NCBI RefSeq assembly: GCF_026339955.1 | Contig: NZ_JAPEPW010000002.1 | Span: forward strand, 186,001-250,000 | Source: Streptomyces sp. NBC_01549 | Lineage (GTDB): Bacteria; Actinomycetota; Actinomycetes; Streptomycetales; Streptomycetaceae | Reading direction: 5' to 3' | DNA length: 64,000 bases | Shown here: piece after piece, positions 1 through 9,792 of the stretch | Numbering within the stretch: position 1 is the stretch's first letter | Layout of the letters: every line of letters starts with the position of its first letter | Notes under the pieces: model-generated | What the model was told of the DNA's origin: nothing | Database searches by the model: none | Seen by the model: the letters and a program-made list of their open reading frames with translations, nothing else | Position numbers and translations under genes: made by a program

Positions 1-1
1 C

Positions 2-589
2 TACCGGGGCGTCGCCACCGCCTACGAGGCCGCGGACGGAAACGGCGCCTGCCTGTTCGGCCCCAGCCCCGACCTCATGATCGCGGCCATGAACACCACC
101 GACTACGAGACGTCCAGGGCGTGCGGCGCGTACGTGCTCGTGCGCGCGGCCAACGGCAGATCCATCACGGTACGCATCACCAACGAATGCCCCCTGCCCT
201 GCGCACCCGGGCAACTCGACCTCAGCCAACAGGCATTCGCCAAACTGGCCGACCTCAAGGTCGGCCGGATCCCCATCACCTGGAGCCTGGTGAGCCCCAG
301 CATCTCCAACAAGATCTCCATCCGGTACAAGACCGGCTCCAGCCGCTACTGGTGCGGCATCCAGGCGATCGGCCACCGCAACCCAGTCGCCAGGCTGGAG
401 GTCCGCACCTCAGGCGGCTGGCGGCGACTGCCCCGCACCTCCTACAACTACTTCATCGCCGCGGACGGCAGCGGGTGCGGCAGCGCGATCAGACTCACCG
501 ACGTCTACGGCGAACGGTTGACCATCAACGGAATCGCGGTGCGGCCGAACGTCGTGCAACCCACCCAGGTCCAGTTCGCCCGGCACTGA
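2..589 (+). CDS. Expansin-like secreted protein, 5' end outside window
   Basis: The frame is open from base 2, so the N-terminus is missing. Visible sequence includes GVATAYEAADGNGAC, the TNECPLPC segment, a DLSQQAFAKLAD stretch and a second beta-rich domain. This order matches bacterial expansins (EXLX1-like): a six-stranded double-psi barrel followed by a carbohydrate-binding domain. Expansins loosen cellulose or other wall polysaccharide without hydrolysis and act outside the cell. The cysteines are consistent with a secreted protein. It ends at a TGA followed by a strong hairpin. The neighbouring glycosidase genes fit a plant-polysaccharide context. Family assignment is confident; substrate is not known. 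Confidence 0.82.
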   Translation, partial: YRGVATAYEAADGNGACLFGPSPDLMIAAMNTTDYETSRACGAYVLVRAANGRSITVRITNECPLPCAPGQLDLSQQAFAKLADLKVGRIPITWSLVSPSISNKISIRYKTGSSRYWCGIQAIGHRNPVARLEVRTSGGWRRLPRTSYNYFIAADGSGCGSAIRLTDVYGERLTINGIAVRPNVVQPTQVQFARH

Positions 590-646
590 CCCCACCGTCC
601 GCCCAAGGCCTACGTCGAAGCCACTTCGCGGACTGCAACGCACTGA

Positions 647-695
647 GGGCCGAGGTCGACCGCGCCTGAGAAAGGACGCGGACCGACCTCGGCCC
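647..695. terminator. Strong hairpin terminator, probably bidirectional
   Basis: A perfect 12-bp stem (GGGCCGAGGTCG at 647-658, CGACCTCGGCCC at 684-695) with an inner CCGCG/CGCGG extension lies between the convergent ends of the expansin gene and the GH42 remnant. There is no U-tract, which is usual for high-GC actinobacterial terminators. Confidence 0.75.
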
Positions 696-714
696 CGGTG
701 TCGCTGATGTCGGG

Positions 715-1355
715 TCAGCCACCGCTGACGGTCAGGTTGTTGGTGTTGAAGTTGAGTCCGCCGGACGACGAGGTGATCTCATAGCCCAGGTGGACAGCCG
801 GTGCGACCAGTACACCAGCCCCCACTCGCGGTTGAGGGTCTCCACATCGCCGTATCGCTGCCGCAGGTCGTCCACGAACCGCTGGAAGACGCCGTGGTTG
901 TGCGGCAGTCGCGGGCCGGGCTCGTTGTCGACCTGGAAGCCGATGACCGCGGGGTGGGCGGCGTAACGGGCCGCGATCGCGCGGATCACCCGCTCCGCGT
1001 GGAAACGGAAGGCCGGGTGCGTGAAGTCGACCTCCTGCCGGGCACCCCATGCGGCGCGGCGCCCGGCGGCGATCTCCGGGTACTGCCGGGCCAGCCACGG
1101 CGGCACCGCGTAGGTGGGAGTGCCGAGTACGACGGAGATGCCGCGCTCATGGGCTCCGTCCAGGACCGGTTGCAGCCAGCCGAGTTCGAACCGGCCGTTC
1201 TCCGATTCCCAGGTGGACCAGACCGACTCGCCGACGCGGATGACGGTGAACTTGGCCTCCGCCATGAGATCGAGGTCGGTCTTGAGCCGTTCGTACGGCT
1301 GGTACTCGTGGTAGTAGGCGGCGCCGAACAGGACGCGCGCGGGCAGATCAGTCAT
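715..1355 (-). pseudogene. GH42 beta-galactosidase, N-terminal remnant fused to a foreign tail
   Basis: Starts with MTDLPARVLFGAAYYHEYQP, and the first roughly 190 codons follow a GH42 TIM barrel, including the acid/base region QVDNEPG. GH42 enzymes are about 650-700 residues, so more than two thirds is missing. After GLVYWSH (about 795) homology stops. In a shifted frame, downstream sequence encodes a short unrelated C-terminus ending NTNNLTVSGG at 715, probably the tail of another protein brought in by a deletion. The start is shared with a divergent promoter region carrying LacI-type boxes. No activity is expected. Confidence 0.75.
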
Positions 1356-1518
1356 GTGAAGCCCTCAAGGAGACGGATGGTTCCCGGCCGCCGGAATCCG
1401 GTCGTGGATCCCGGCGGCCGGGACGGGGAGGTGGTGGGTGTCCGGGGGTCGAACCGGTCACGGACGTACCGGACTTGGTCACGTGGCGGGTGAGGGCGGC
1501 GCCGCCCCCTAGACGGAT

Positions 1519-1534
1519 CGTCGAAGCGCTTCAC
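1519..1534. promoter_or_regulatory. LacI-family operator-like box 1
   Basis: CGTCGAAGCGCTTCAC contains the perfect 10-bp palindrome GAAGCGCTTC (1523-1532) with the AGCGCT core typical of LacI-family sugar regulators such as CebR. The same 16 bp recur at 1640-1655. It lies 164 bp upstream of the GH42 start. Confidence 0.6.
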
Positions 1535-1612
1535 TCGATCACGCAAGTTAATGAGGAATTTCTGGCGAAGCAAGAGGCCACAGACAATGGAACCCTCTTC
1601 CTCCCTTGGGCA

Positions 1613-1655
1613 TTGACATAACATCTTGAGCGGTGACAGCGTCGAAGCGCTTCAC
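1613..1655 (+). promoter_or_regulatory. GH1 promoter region with LacI-family box 2
   Basis: TTGACA at 1613-1618 is a consensus -35 hexamer. The second copy of CGTCGAAGCGCTTCAC (palindrome at 1644-1653) follows about 26 bp later, overlapping or just downstream of the expected -10 and 50 bp before the GH1 start. That position fits repression by an absent LacI-type regulator. The -10 itself is not clear. Confidence 0.55.
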
Positions 1656-1704
1656 CAACTGATGTCTCTCCCGCTCGTTGAGGTGTCCCACCCGTGGGTT
1701 CTTT

Positions 1705-3213
1705 ATGGCGTCACCAACCCGCCCGCCCGACCTGTCCGCCCACCCGACTGGCCCGGCCGCACCGGCGCGGCCCGGCGCTGGAGCTCTGAACACCCTGTCC
1801 GACACACCCGGGCCCACCGTGCGCCCGTTCCCCGAACTACCCGCCGGGTTCCGCTTCGGAGCCGCGACCGCCGCCTACCAGATCGAGGGCGCCCACGATG
1901 AGGACGGCCGCGGCCCGTCCATCTGGGACACCTTCAGCCACACCCCTGGACGCACCCTCGGCTGCGCCACTGGTGACACCGCCTGCGACCACTACCACCG
2001 CTCCAGTGAGGACATCGGCCTGCTGCGCGGGCTCGGCGTCGACGGCTACCGGTTCTCGATCGCCTGGCCCCGCCTGCTGCCCCAGGGCACCGGGCCGGTC
2101 AACGCCAAGGGCCTGGACTTCTATGACCGGCTGATCGACGATCTGCTGGCCGCCGGTGTCGCACCCGCCGTCACGCTCTACCACTGGGACCTGCCCCAAG
2201 CCCTGGAGGACCGCGGTGGCTGGCGCGTCAGGGAGACCGCCGAGGCGTTCGCGCAGTACGCGGCCCTCGCGGCCGAGCGCTACGGGGACCGGGTCGAGCG
2301 CTGGATCACCCTCAACGAGCCGTACTGCTCCGCCTTCGTCGGCTACGCCGAGGGGCGGCACGCACCCGGCGCCGAAGAAGGCCGCGGCGCGCTGGCCGCC
2401 GCCCACCACCTGCTGGTCGCCCACGGCCTCGCGGTACGTGCGCTGCGCGCCGCGGGCGCCCGCGAGATCGGAGTCACCCTCAACCTCGACCGCATCCACG
2501 CCGCCTCCGACCTCCCCGAGGACCGGGCCGCCCTGCGCCGGGCCGAGGTCCTCCACAACGAGGTCTGGACCGAGCCGCTCCTCGCCGGACGCTACCCCGC
2601 GCACGAGGACCAGACCTGGGCCGGCCTCGCCGCCGGTCCCTGGCGGTTGCCCGGCGACCTGGAACTGATCGGCGCCCCGCTGGACTTCCTCGGCGTCAAC
2701 TTCTACCGTCCCGTGACGGTCGCCGCCGCCCCCCACCGCTCGGCCAACCCCGAAATGCGCACCGCCGTGGACATCGGCGTCGCCGAGCTGGACCCGTACG
2801 GGACCCGGCACACCACCATGGGCTGGCCCGTCGTCCCGGAGTCGCTCACCGAGCTGCTGTGCGGACTCCACGCCCGCTACCCGCGGCTTCCGCCGGTCTG
2901 GATCACCGAGAACGGCTCCGCCGAGACCGACACCGTCGACCCCGACGGCCGGGTCCGTGACACCGAGCGGATCGACTACCTCACGGACCATCTCACCGCC
3001 GTTGCCGCCGCCGTCGCGGCCGGGGTGGACGTGCGCGGCTACTACGCCTGGTCGCTGCTGGACAACTTCGAGTGGGCGCGCGGCTATGACCAGCGCTTCG
3101 GCCTCGTCCACGTCGACTACGACACGCTGACCCGAACGCCCAAGGACAGCTACCACTGGTACCGGGACCTGATCACCGCGCACCGCGCGCGGACGGAGGA
3201 AACCGCCCCATGA
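1705..3213 (+). CDS. GH1 beta-glucosidase
   Basis: A complete glycoside hydrolase family 1 enzyme of 502 residues, slightly longer than usual because of a Pro/Ala-rich N-terminal extension of about 40 residues. FRFGAATAAYQIEGA starts the barrel, TLNEP carries the acid/base Glu (about residue 205) and ITENG the nucleophile Glu (about 402). The C-terminal YYAWSLLDNFEWARGY segment is classic for the family. It hydrolyses beta-glucosides, probably cellobiose or other short oligosaccharides, in the cytoplasm; no signal peptide is seen. ATG at 1705 is preferred over an upstream GTG-type start because family homology begins well after it. Its end overlaps the next start by 4 bp, so the two genes were an operon. 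Confidence 0.9.
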   Translation: MASPTRPPDLSAHPTGPAAPARPGAGALNTLSDTPGPTVRPFPELPAGFRFGAATAAYQIEGAHDEDGRGPSIWDTFSHTPGRTLGCATGDTACDHYHRSSEDIGLLRGLGVDGYRFSIAWPRLLPQGTGPVNAKGLDFYDRLIDDLLAAGVAPAVTLYHWDLPQALEDRGGWRVRETAEAFAQYAALAAERYGDRVERWITLNEPYCSAFVGYAEGRHAPGAEEGRGALAAAHHLLVAHGLAVRALRAAGAREIGVTLNLDRIHAASDLPEDRAALRRAEVLHNEVWTEPLLAGRYPAHEDQTWAGLAAGPWRLPGDLELIGAPLDFLGVNFYRPVTVAAAPHRSANPEMRTAVDIGVAELDPYGTRHTTMGWPVVPESLTELLCGLHARYPRLPPVWITENGSAETDTVDPDGRVRDTERIDYLTDHLTAVAAAVAAGVDVRGYYAWSLLDNFEWARGYDQRFGLVHVDYDTLTRTPKDSYHWYRDLITAHRARTEETAP

Positions 3214-4168
3214 AGTTCACCGACGGCTACTGGCTGATGCGTCCGGGCGTCACCGCGCGCTACGCCACCGAGGTCGCGGACGTCCGGGCCGACGAGCACC
3301 GGATGACCCTCTACGCGCCGGTGAAGCACGTGCACCGCCGCGGCGGGATACTCAACAGCCCGCTGTTGACGGTCGATTGCTGGTCGCCCGCCGAGGGCGT
3401 GATCGGGGTACGTACCACCCACCACGCAGGTTCGGTACGGCGGGCGCCGGAGTTCGCGCTGCCCGGCGCGCAACCGGATGCGGGAAAGGTGTGCCGGGAC
3501 GGCGCGGTGGTCGAGCTCAGTGCGGGTGAGCTGTCGCTGCGGGTGGACACCTCCCAGCCGTGGCACCTGGAGTTCACCGCCGGCGGGCGGATGCTGACCT
3601 CCGTGGGCGAGCGCGGCACCGGCTTCGTCACCGACACCGCCGGCCGGCACTTCATGCTCGGGCAACTCTCCCTGGGCGTAGGAGAGTCGGTGTACGGGCT
3701 GGGTGAGCGGTTCACTCCGTTCGTCAAGAACGGGCAGACGGTGGACATCTGGCAGGCCGACGGCGGCACCAGCAGCGAACAGGCGTACAAGAACATCCCC
3801 TTCCACCTGACCAACCGCGGCTACGGCGTCTTCGTCAACCACCCCGGCAAGGTCAGCTACGAGGTCGGCTCCGAGTCGGTCGGGCAGGTCCAGTTCAGCG
3901 TCGAGGACCAGTCGCTGGAGTTCTTCGTCGTGTACGGCCCGACCCCGAAGCAGATCCTTCAGCGCTACACCGCGCTCACCGGCCGTCCCGCCCTTGCGCC
4001 GTCCTGGGCGCTCGGCCTGTGACTGACCACCTCCTTCACCACCGACTACGACGAGGCCACCGTCAACCGCTTCGTCGACGGCATGGCCGAGCGCGGCATC
4101 CCCCTGAGCGTCTTCCACTTCGACTGCTTCTGGATGCGCGGCTACCAGTGGTGCGACTTCGACTGCCC
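3210..4168 (+). pseudogene. GH31 alpha-xylosidase/alpha-glucosidase, nonsense-mutated and truncated
   Basis: Starts MKFTDGYWLMRPGV, with the N-terminal beta-sandwich and the start of the barrel similar to YicI-type alpha-xylosidases. Codon 271 (4020-4022) is TGA where the family has Trp (LGLW). The same frame then continues through TTSFTTDYDEATVNRFVDGM and FHFDCFWMRGYQWCDFDC until about 4168, where it stops at a junction with a recombinase gene on the other strand. The catalytic nucleophile and acid/base lie beyond the break, so the product cannot be active. It overlaps GH1 by 4 bp; together they suggest a xyloglucan- or isoprimeverose-type pathway, which is inference. Confidence 0.85.
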
Positions 4169-5666
4169 AGGCCAGGGTCCGCCGGAAGTGCGACGTCATC
4201 AGACGGAACATCCTGCCGTTGACTGCGGGGATGCCGTCGGCGCGTCCCTGCTTGTCGCAGTAGGCGTTCACCCAGGTGACGAAGAGGTTGAGATTTTCGT
4301 TGGTGGTGCTGTTGAGCATGGCGCTCGCGTCGCGGACACGGTGGCGGGTTCCGTAGCCGTGCGGGAGCCGGGTGAACAGGATGTCGGTGCCGGGCGGCTG
4401 GAGTGCTTCCATGACCGCGATGGCTCGTGCGACGGGTTCGCCGACGATCCAGGTCGCTGGCACTCCTCTTGGGTCGTCCTCGCCTTTGAAGGCGATCCCG
4501 TCGATCTTCCAGCGGTAGGGGCGTCCGTCGGGGTCCCGCTCGGTCCGCAGGCAGCCGCGCCGGAGTTCTTTTACCTCTGAGTCTCGCATCCCGCTCAAGT
4601 ACGCGATCACGGCATAGGCAGCAGCCTGGAGATGCCGGGCGAGGACGGCCAGGCTGTTGGGCTGCTCGGGGTGGGTGACGATGTCGTCGATCCAGGGTCG
4701 GCCGTCGAGCGAACTGAGGATCGGAATGTCGAAGGCTGCGCTCTCGCTGACCCCGACCTTGGCCTCGGCCTGGTCGATGAGCACCTGGTAGGCGGGGTCA
4801 TCCAGGGATCTTCGGCTGCATCCGATCTGCTGGGCGAGGACCTTGCGGTTGGGGGCTCCCCGCCAGCCCGGCAGCGGTCGGCCGCTGCTGACGTACTCCT
4901 CCAGATGATCGGAGATCGCCTGGGGCAGGTTACCGGTGGACCTGTGGAACTTCCGTTCCGGAAGCCGCTGGTAGACCCCGGCGAACCGGGTCTTCCTCCA
5001 CTGCTGGTCGGCGGCAATGATGTCGGGGCCGAAGAGGTCGATGAACCGTAGGGCCCAGACGAACAGCGGGCCGAGGACCCCTTCTGGGATGCGGCTGGTG
5101 CGGTTCTCGCCTCGCCTTTGTCCGCGGGCATCGGGTTCGCCCCACCCGTCGATGTGAACCGGGTCGAAGGACAGCCGATCGCTGAGGTTGTGCCGCCAGC
5201 GCCAGAACAGCCGGACCTTCGCCCGGCACGTTTCGCGCTGTGTCGCCGAACCCGGGAACAGCCCGACAAGGTGCCGCTGGTAGGCAAGAAGGTCGGCACC
5301 GGTCAGTGTGCCCAGCTGCTGACACCGGGGTTCGCTCTGGGTGTCCAGCCAGGTCAGGAAGCGGAAGAGTTCGGTCGACGCGCAACGTACTCCCTCAACC
5401 TTGCAGCGCCTTTCTCCTTGCGGGAGGGGCCCGGACAGCATGGCGTAAGCCAGCTGCTTGGCGACCGGTCGGAACCGGACCGGGAAGCGGTCGAAGTTCA
5501 GGATCAGGTTGCGGCCGCTGCTCTTGTGGATCGCGGGCTGCAGTCGCCAGACGGCGTCGCCGAACAGCGATGTGTCCTCCAGGGCGACGCCGTCCCGCAG
5601 GGGCCGGTCATGGAGGACGAAGACGTCGTCGCCGGGAAGCGCGACGCTGCGGGCGAGGGCGATCAC
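4169..5666 (-). pseudogene. Tyrosine recombinase (third gene of trio), 3' truncated
   Basis: GTG at 5666 overlaps the stop of the preceding recombinase gene (GTGA), indicating translational coupling. About 499 codons remain: a long N-terminal region including a core-binding-like segment, then YLSGMRDSEVKELRRG (box I arginine) and MTSHFRRTLAW (HxxR of box II). The frame then runs into reversed GH31 sequence at about 4168. The last His/Trp and the nucleophilic Tyr are missing, so it is catalytically dead. Confidence 0.75.
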
Positions 5667-7246
5667 ATCTGCTCCCAGGGTTCCTCGACCAGATCCAGTA
5701 GGACGTCGGTCGACTTGACCCGCTCTGCGTGCTCGCGTTCCGCGGGACTGAACTTCGCGAGGATGTCGTGGCGGACCGCGGCCCAGGCCGGCCCGTAGCG
5801 GCGCCACCACTCGTCCTCGCTCATCGTCAGGCGACGCTCGGCCAAGGCGTTCATGAGCCCCAGCAGCCGCGGCACGTGATCACGGGTGACCAGGCAGTTC
5901 CCGCAGTGGAAACAGGCCAGGAAGGATGCCTCGCAGGTCTTCCCGGTCGCCGGGTGGACGTGGTCGCCGCAGGCGGTCCAGGCGGTGTCGAGTTCGCCGT
6001 CGGCCGCGCGCCGGGCCGATTCAGCATCCAGGCCCGCCTCACGTTGCACCACTTCGGCGTCGGCCGGGCCGGTCACCACCCGCAAGGAGCCGCCCGCGGA
6101 GTTCAGCACCTGCTCGTGCGCGCGCAGGGCGGCCTGCTCGGCGTCGACGAGCGCCTCGCCGAGAACCTGGTGGGCCCACTCGACGATGACGGGGTCGCCA
6201 CCCAGGTAGTTGCGGAAGAGGACCTGCATGGTGTTCGACTTCGCGGCCGACGGCAGATGTCCGCCCAGCCGGCGTGTGCGGCGGACCTCGGTGCTGGTCT
6301 TGATGCGGTTGAAGGTCACCTGCAGCGGCTTCGCCTCGCGGCCCTCGGAGGCATCGGCCAGCAGGGGCCGCCGGCGGTCCCCGGCCCATTTCGAGAGCTT
6401 CACCTCGCCCCAGAGCTTGACCGCAAAGGGCGGGTGGTGCTCGGCAACATCGTCGCCCCCGAGTTCGAGGATGTTGCGCCAGGCACAGAAGAGCCGGTCC
6501 GAGCCGCAGAACGCTCGGCTGCGGGCTGTCAGCTTGTGGATCAGCAGGTAGAGACCGCCGGGGGTATGCAGGGCTCGGTGCGGGGGACCAATCTCCCAGG
6601 TGACTGTCTCGAACCATCGCCGCGGGCCGCGACGCCGTTTGATGAGGGTGAGCTCGACAGCCCGGCCGTCCAGGATCTTGTGCTGTGCGGGCAGTTCCTT
6701 GATTGTCTCGCCGTTGCGTTCGGTGAGAGCACACAGCAAGACCATCAGCGGCGCGAGGTCTCGCAGGTGCAGAAACAAGTGCTGGGCCAGCTCGATCCGT
6801 CGCGTCAGGTGGTCGTGACGACCGTCGTCGCTCAGGCGCGGCACCCTTCCGCTGGCAGCCATGTCGGCCAGCAGGGCGGCCTTTTCATCGCCGGCGCCGT
6901 CGCCGTGCCGACGTACGAGTTCTTCACCGGCCGCGATCCGGTCGCGGATCTGGGCAACGTCGGCCCGAGCCGCGGACAGCAGCCGCTTGAACTCGCCGTC
7001 GGAGTAGCCGACCTGGCCGAAGCTGCGGGATCGTGGCTGGCGCCGGACCAGAGAGTCCCGGGCTCCGGGTGCCAGGAACGAGACGATTGCGTCCATGTCG
7101 AGCAGGAGCTTGATGTCCTGCACGTCCTTGAACGCTGTCTCCTCGCCCGCCTGGGCCGTGCGGAACCGTACGAACCCTTCGACGTGGGCGGCGGTGAGCC
7201 GGCCGGGATCGGCGGGCGGGGTGGGAAGTCCGTGCAAATAGATCAA
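5663..7246 (-). CDS. Large recombinase-associated protein (second gene of trio), probably N-terminally truncated
   Basis: A 527-residue open frame. It contains a LTERNGETIKEL segment resembling box I of tyrosine recombinases, but I see no convincing HxxR/Tyr, so it may be a structural partner. Near the C-terminus, CEASFLACFHCGNCLV is a cysteine cluster that could bind zinc, followed by a RDHVPRLLGLMNAL helix. Its only visible start is a TTG inside the reading frame of the first recombinase, directly after that protein's conserved LGHRSILTTLIYLH region. The frame is continuous with the upstream one apart from one TGA. A deletion fusing gene 1 to gene 2 is the simplest explanation. Function is inferred from context. 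Confidence 0.6.
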   Translation of the reverse strand: MIYLHGLPTPPADPGRLTAAHVEGFVRFRTAQAGEETAFKDVQDIKLLLDMDAIVSFLAPGARDSLVRRQPRSRSFGQVGYSDGEFKRLLSAARADVAQIRDRIAAGEELVRRHGDGAGDEKAALLADMAASGRVPRLSDDGRHDHLTRRIELAQHLFLHLRDLAPLMVLLCALTERNGETIKELPAQHKILDGRAVELTLIKRRRGPRRWFETVTWEIGPPHRALHTPGGLYLLIHKLTARSRAFCGSDRLFCAWRNILELGGDDVAEHHPPFAVKLWGEVKLSKWAGDRRRPLLADASEGREAKPLQVTFNRIKTSTEVRRTRRLGGHLPSAAKSNTMQVLFRNYLGGDPVIVEWAHQVLGEALVDAEQAALRAHEQVLNSAGGSLRVVTGPADAEVVQREAGLDAESARRAADGELDTAWTACGDHVHPATGKTCEASFLACFHCGNCLVTRDHVPRLLGLMNALAERRLTMSEDEWWRRYGPAWAAVRHDILAKFSPAEREHAERVKSTDVLLDLVEEPWEQM

Positions 7247-8613
7247 GGTCGTCAGGATCGACCGGTGTCCGAGCCTGCGGCGGACTCAGTCCAGCGGGTC
7301 GCCGAAGATCCGGGTGTAGTGCCCGCGCTGCTGGGGGTTGAGTTCGGCGAGCTGAGCGATGTGGGCCCGCTGGAGCTGTTCGAGGGTGACCACCGCGAAC
7401 GTGTGCCGCAGGAGGTGGGCGTGTGCTTCGACCAGCACGTCGGCCTTGCGGCAGCGGTCGTTGGCCGTGGAGAACATCGCCTGCCAGCCGGAGACCGACA
7501 TCGGCAGCCCGTTCTCGTTCAGCCAGAGCATCGCAGGTTCCAGGCCGTCCTCGGTTTCCCGCAGAAGCCGCCGCCGCTCGACCGGCCGAAGGTCTTGCAG
7601 CCGCATCCGGTGGACACCGCCAGCGCTGAGCCGATGCACCACGTGCGGGCGGGACGGGTCGGCGATGACCAGGGGCCGGCGGATGCGCTGGTAGCGGCCC
7701 GCTGCCCGGGCCTGTTCGACCACCTCGGCCCGGTCCCACTCCACGTAGGCGATCACCTCCTGGACGGTGCTGTGCGGGACGTAGACCCACCGGGCGGAGA
7801 AATTCTTTGCGATCACCCCGGGCAGCCAGAACCGCTGGTATCCGCCCAGGGCAGTGCTGGTGGGGATTTCGAAGACGGTGACGCTGGCCTGCTCAGTCAG
7901 CCGCAGCCCCGTGCGGACCATGAGGTCGCTGAACGTCGCGTTGCGGGCCGCCCACCGGCCGCGGAACCGATTCGAGGGCAGTCCGTCCGGGCCGTAGCCG
8001 CGAAGCCCCACATCCCGCCAGAGCCGGTAGGTCGCCGGCGGCATCCACTCGATGCGCTCCCCGTTCTCGTCATGCGCGTAGGTCGCCGGAACCGTGGAGG
8101 GCCGGTGGGCCGGATGACCGACCCCATCGGCGCGGGGCGGGCGTCGCGATGTGGGATTGGGACCGCCACGACGTGTCCCTGCCGCACTGCCCACGCGTAG
8201 AACTGGTTGACCAGCGCCACTTCGTGATTCCAGGTGCTGCCCTCGACACAAGGTCCCGTCTCATCCCGGCGGCGCCACTGATGGAACGCGAGGTGATCCG
8301 CCTCAGTGGCAGCCCTCCACGATTTCCCACCGCGCGCGGTATGCAGGAACGTGAAGAACCGGGCCAGGGCTCTGGCCCGATTGGCGTTGCTGTTCCACGG
8401 AGCCGTCAGATTCGCCTGAAGGAAGTACGCGTTGAGCGCGACGTCGTACTCGAACCGCGGCGAGAACAGGAACGGCAGGCCGTCCGGCAGCCCTTCCTCA
8501 TCCAGCCACGCCACCAGGTCACCGGGCACCACCTCCAGGAAGGAAGGCGTAGTCGTGGGCACGGGTAAGTCGCGGCTCACGATGTGCACCGTCCACCTGG
8601 GTCTGCTCAACAC
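7247..8613 (-). pseudogene. Tyrosine recombinase (first gene of trio), frameshift and nonsense
   Basis: The N-terminal core-binding domain (RARALARFFTFLHTARGG) is in one frame from about 8613. The catalytic domain continues in another frame after about 8100. Box I (RTGLRLTEQ) and box II (HLLRHTFAV) are present. In-frame TGA at 7286-7288 replaces an expected Trp (DPLD-stop-VRRRLGHRS). Beyond it LGHRS and the candidate nucleophile in IYLH are still encoded. The single-base frameshift plus the TGA make this a pseudogene unless recoded. Confidence 0.75.
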
Positions 8614-8674
8614 CCGCGGACCCTAACCGGTCAGGGGTCGACTACTCGCTCCTGCCGCAGTACGGGCGAGACGC

Positions 8675-9577
8675 TCAGCTCTGTCGATGCGCTGCGTCCC
8701 GCTGCGTGGGACTGGCGGCCGACGGCGCAGTCATGTCGAGCAGAAGCAGCGCATCGTGGTCGGGGCTACCCGGTTCGGCGGTGTAGACGCCGATGCGCTG
8801 GCCGGGGGTGCCTTCCACGTGCAGGGACTGCGACGTGAGCGTGAGCGTTCCGACCTGGGGGTGGCGGAAGGTCTTGTGAGCAGGTTTGCGTCCGGTCACT
8901 TCGTAGCGTTCCCACAGACGTGAGAAGTCGGGGCTTTTGAGGAGGAGCTCGCCGACCAGGTTGGTCAGGTCGGGGGCGTCGGGGGCGGTGCCGGCGACGG
9001 CGCGCAGCCGGGCGACGCAGGCGGTGATCTGCCGGTCCCAGTCGGGGAAGAGGTCGCGGGCCGCGGGGTGGAGGAATAGGTAGCGGGCGAGATTGCGGTG
9101 CTTGGCCGGCCAGTCGTCCAGGCCCGCGTACAGGGCGAGGCCGCCGGGATTCCAGGCCAGCATGTCCATGCTGCGGCTGATGACGTAGGCCGGGTTCGGC
9201 CGCAGCGACTCGAGCAGCAGCTTCAGGTGGGGGCGCACGGTGCGGCTCGGGGCCGGCGGCGGCTCGGGCGCGTAGCGGGCGGCACGCGCGGCGAGCTCAC
9301 GCAGGTGCTGATGCTCCTGGTCATCCATGTGCAGGGCGCGGGCGAGGGAGTCGAGGACGGCGGGGCTGGGGCGGGTCTCCTTGCCGCGTTCCAGGCGTAC
9401 GTAGTAGTCGATGCTGATCCCGGCGAGGGTGGCCAGCTCCTCACGGCGCAGGCCGGGGGTCCGGCGGACGCCGGCGCCGACGGTGAGACCGACGTGCTCG
9501 GGACTGGTCTGGGTGCGGCGGGCGCGCAGGAAGCGGCCCAGCTCAGCGCCCTCGCTGTGCGCGCTCTCGGATGCCAT
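8675..9577 (-). CDS. XRE-family regulator with MmyB-like ligand domain
   Basis: 300 residues. An N-terminal helix-turn-helix (GLRREELATLAGISIDYYVRLE, about residues 40-62) is followed by a MmyB-like PAS-type domain (NPAYVISRSMDMLAWN; YLFLHPAARDLFPDWDRQ; NLVGELLLKSPDFSRLWERYEV). Such proteins usually repress a divergent oxidoreductase gene and may sense a lipid or small hydrophobic ligand. ATG at 9577 is chosen because MASESAHSEGAELGRFLRAR matches the usual start. It faces the aldo/keto reductase operon across 215 bp, so it probably controls that operon and itself. Confidence 0.88.
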   Translation of the reverse strand: MASESAHSEGAELGRFLRARRTQTSPEHVGLTVGAGVRRTPGLRREELATLAGISIDYYVRLERGKETRPSPAVLDSLARALHMDDQEHQHLRELAARAARYAPEPPPAPSRTVRPHLKLLLESLRPNPAYVISRSMDMLAWNPGGLALYAGLDDWPAKHRNLARYLFLHPAARDLFPDWDRQITACVARLRAVAGTAPDAPDLTNLVGELLLKSPDFSRLWERYEVTGRKPAHKTFRHPQVGTLTLTSQSLHVEGTPGQRIGVYTAEPGSPDHDALLLLDMTAPSAASPTQRDAAHRQS

Positions 9578-9792
9578 GACTCCAGTCTCACCCGCCGGGC
9601 ACCCGCTACGCGGACGGGAGGGGGGCCCTGTCGTTACCCCCGAAGAGCCCGCCCTGCCACACCCAAGCAATCCGGGCGAAGGTGAATGAGGAAGACGCCG
9701 GCCCCTCGCGCCGCCCGGACTTCAACCGGCAGACCTGCCGGGCCGGGCGAGAGCGAGAGACCAGGCGACACCCATGATCGGAAGAGGGCGAG

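Noticed and set aside
1837..3183. Long open frame on the minus strand opposite the GH1 gene
   Set aside because: It is the GC-skew shadow of the beta-glucosidase gene, with low-complexity Val/Gly/Asp composition and no homology.
5729..8200. Plus-strand frame of over 800 codons opposite the recombinase trio
   Set aside because: Composition is typical of an antisense shadow, and recombinase motifs are clear on the other strand.
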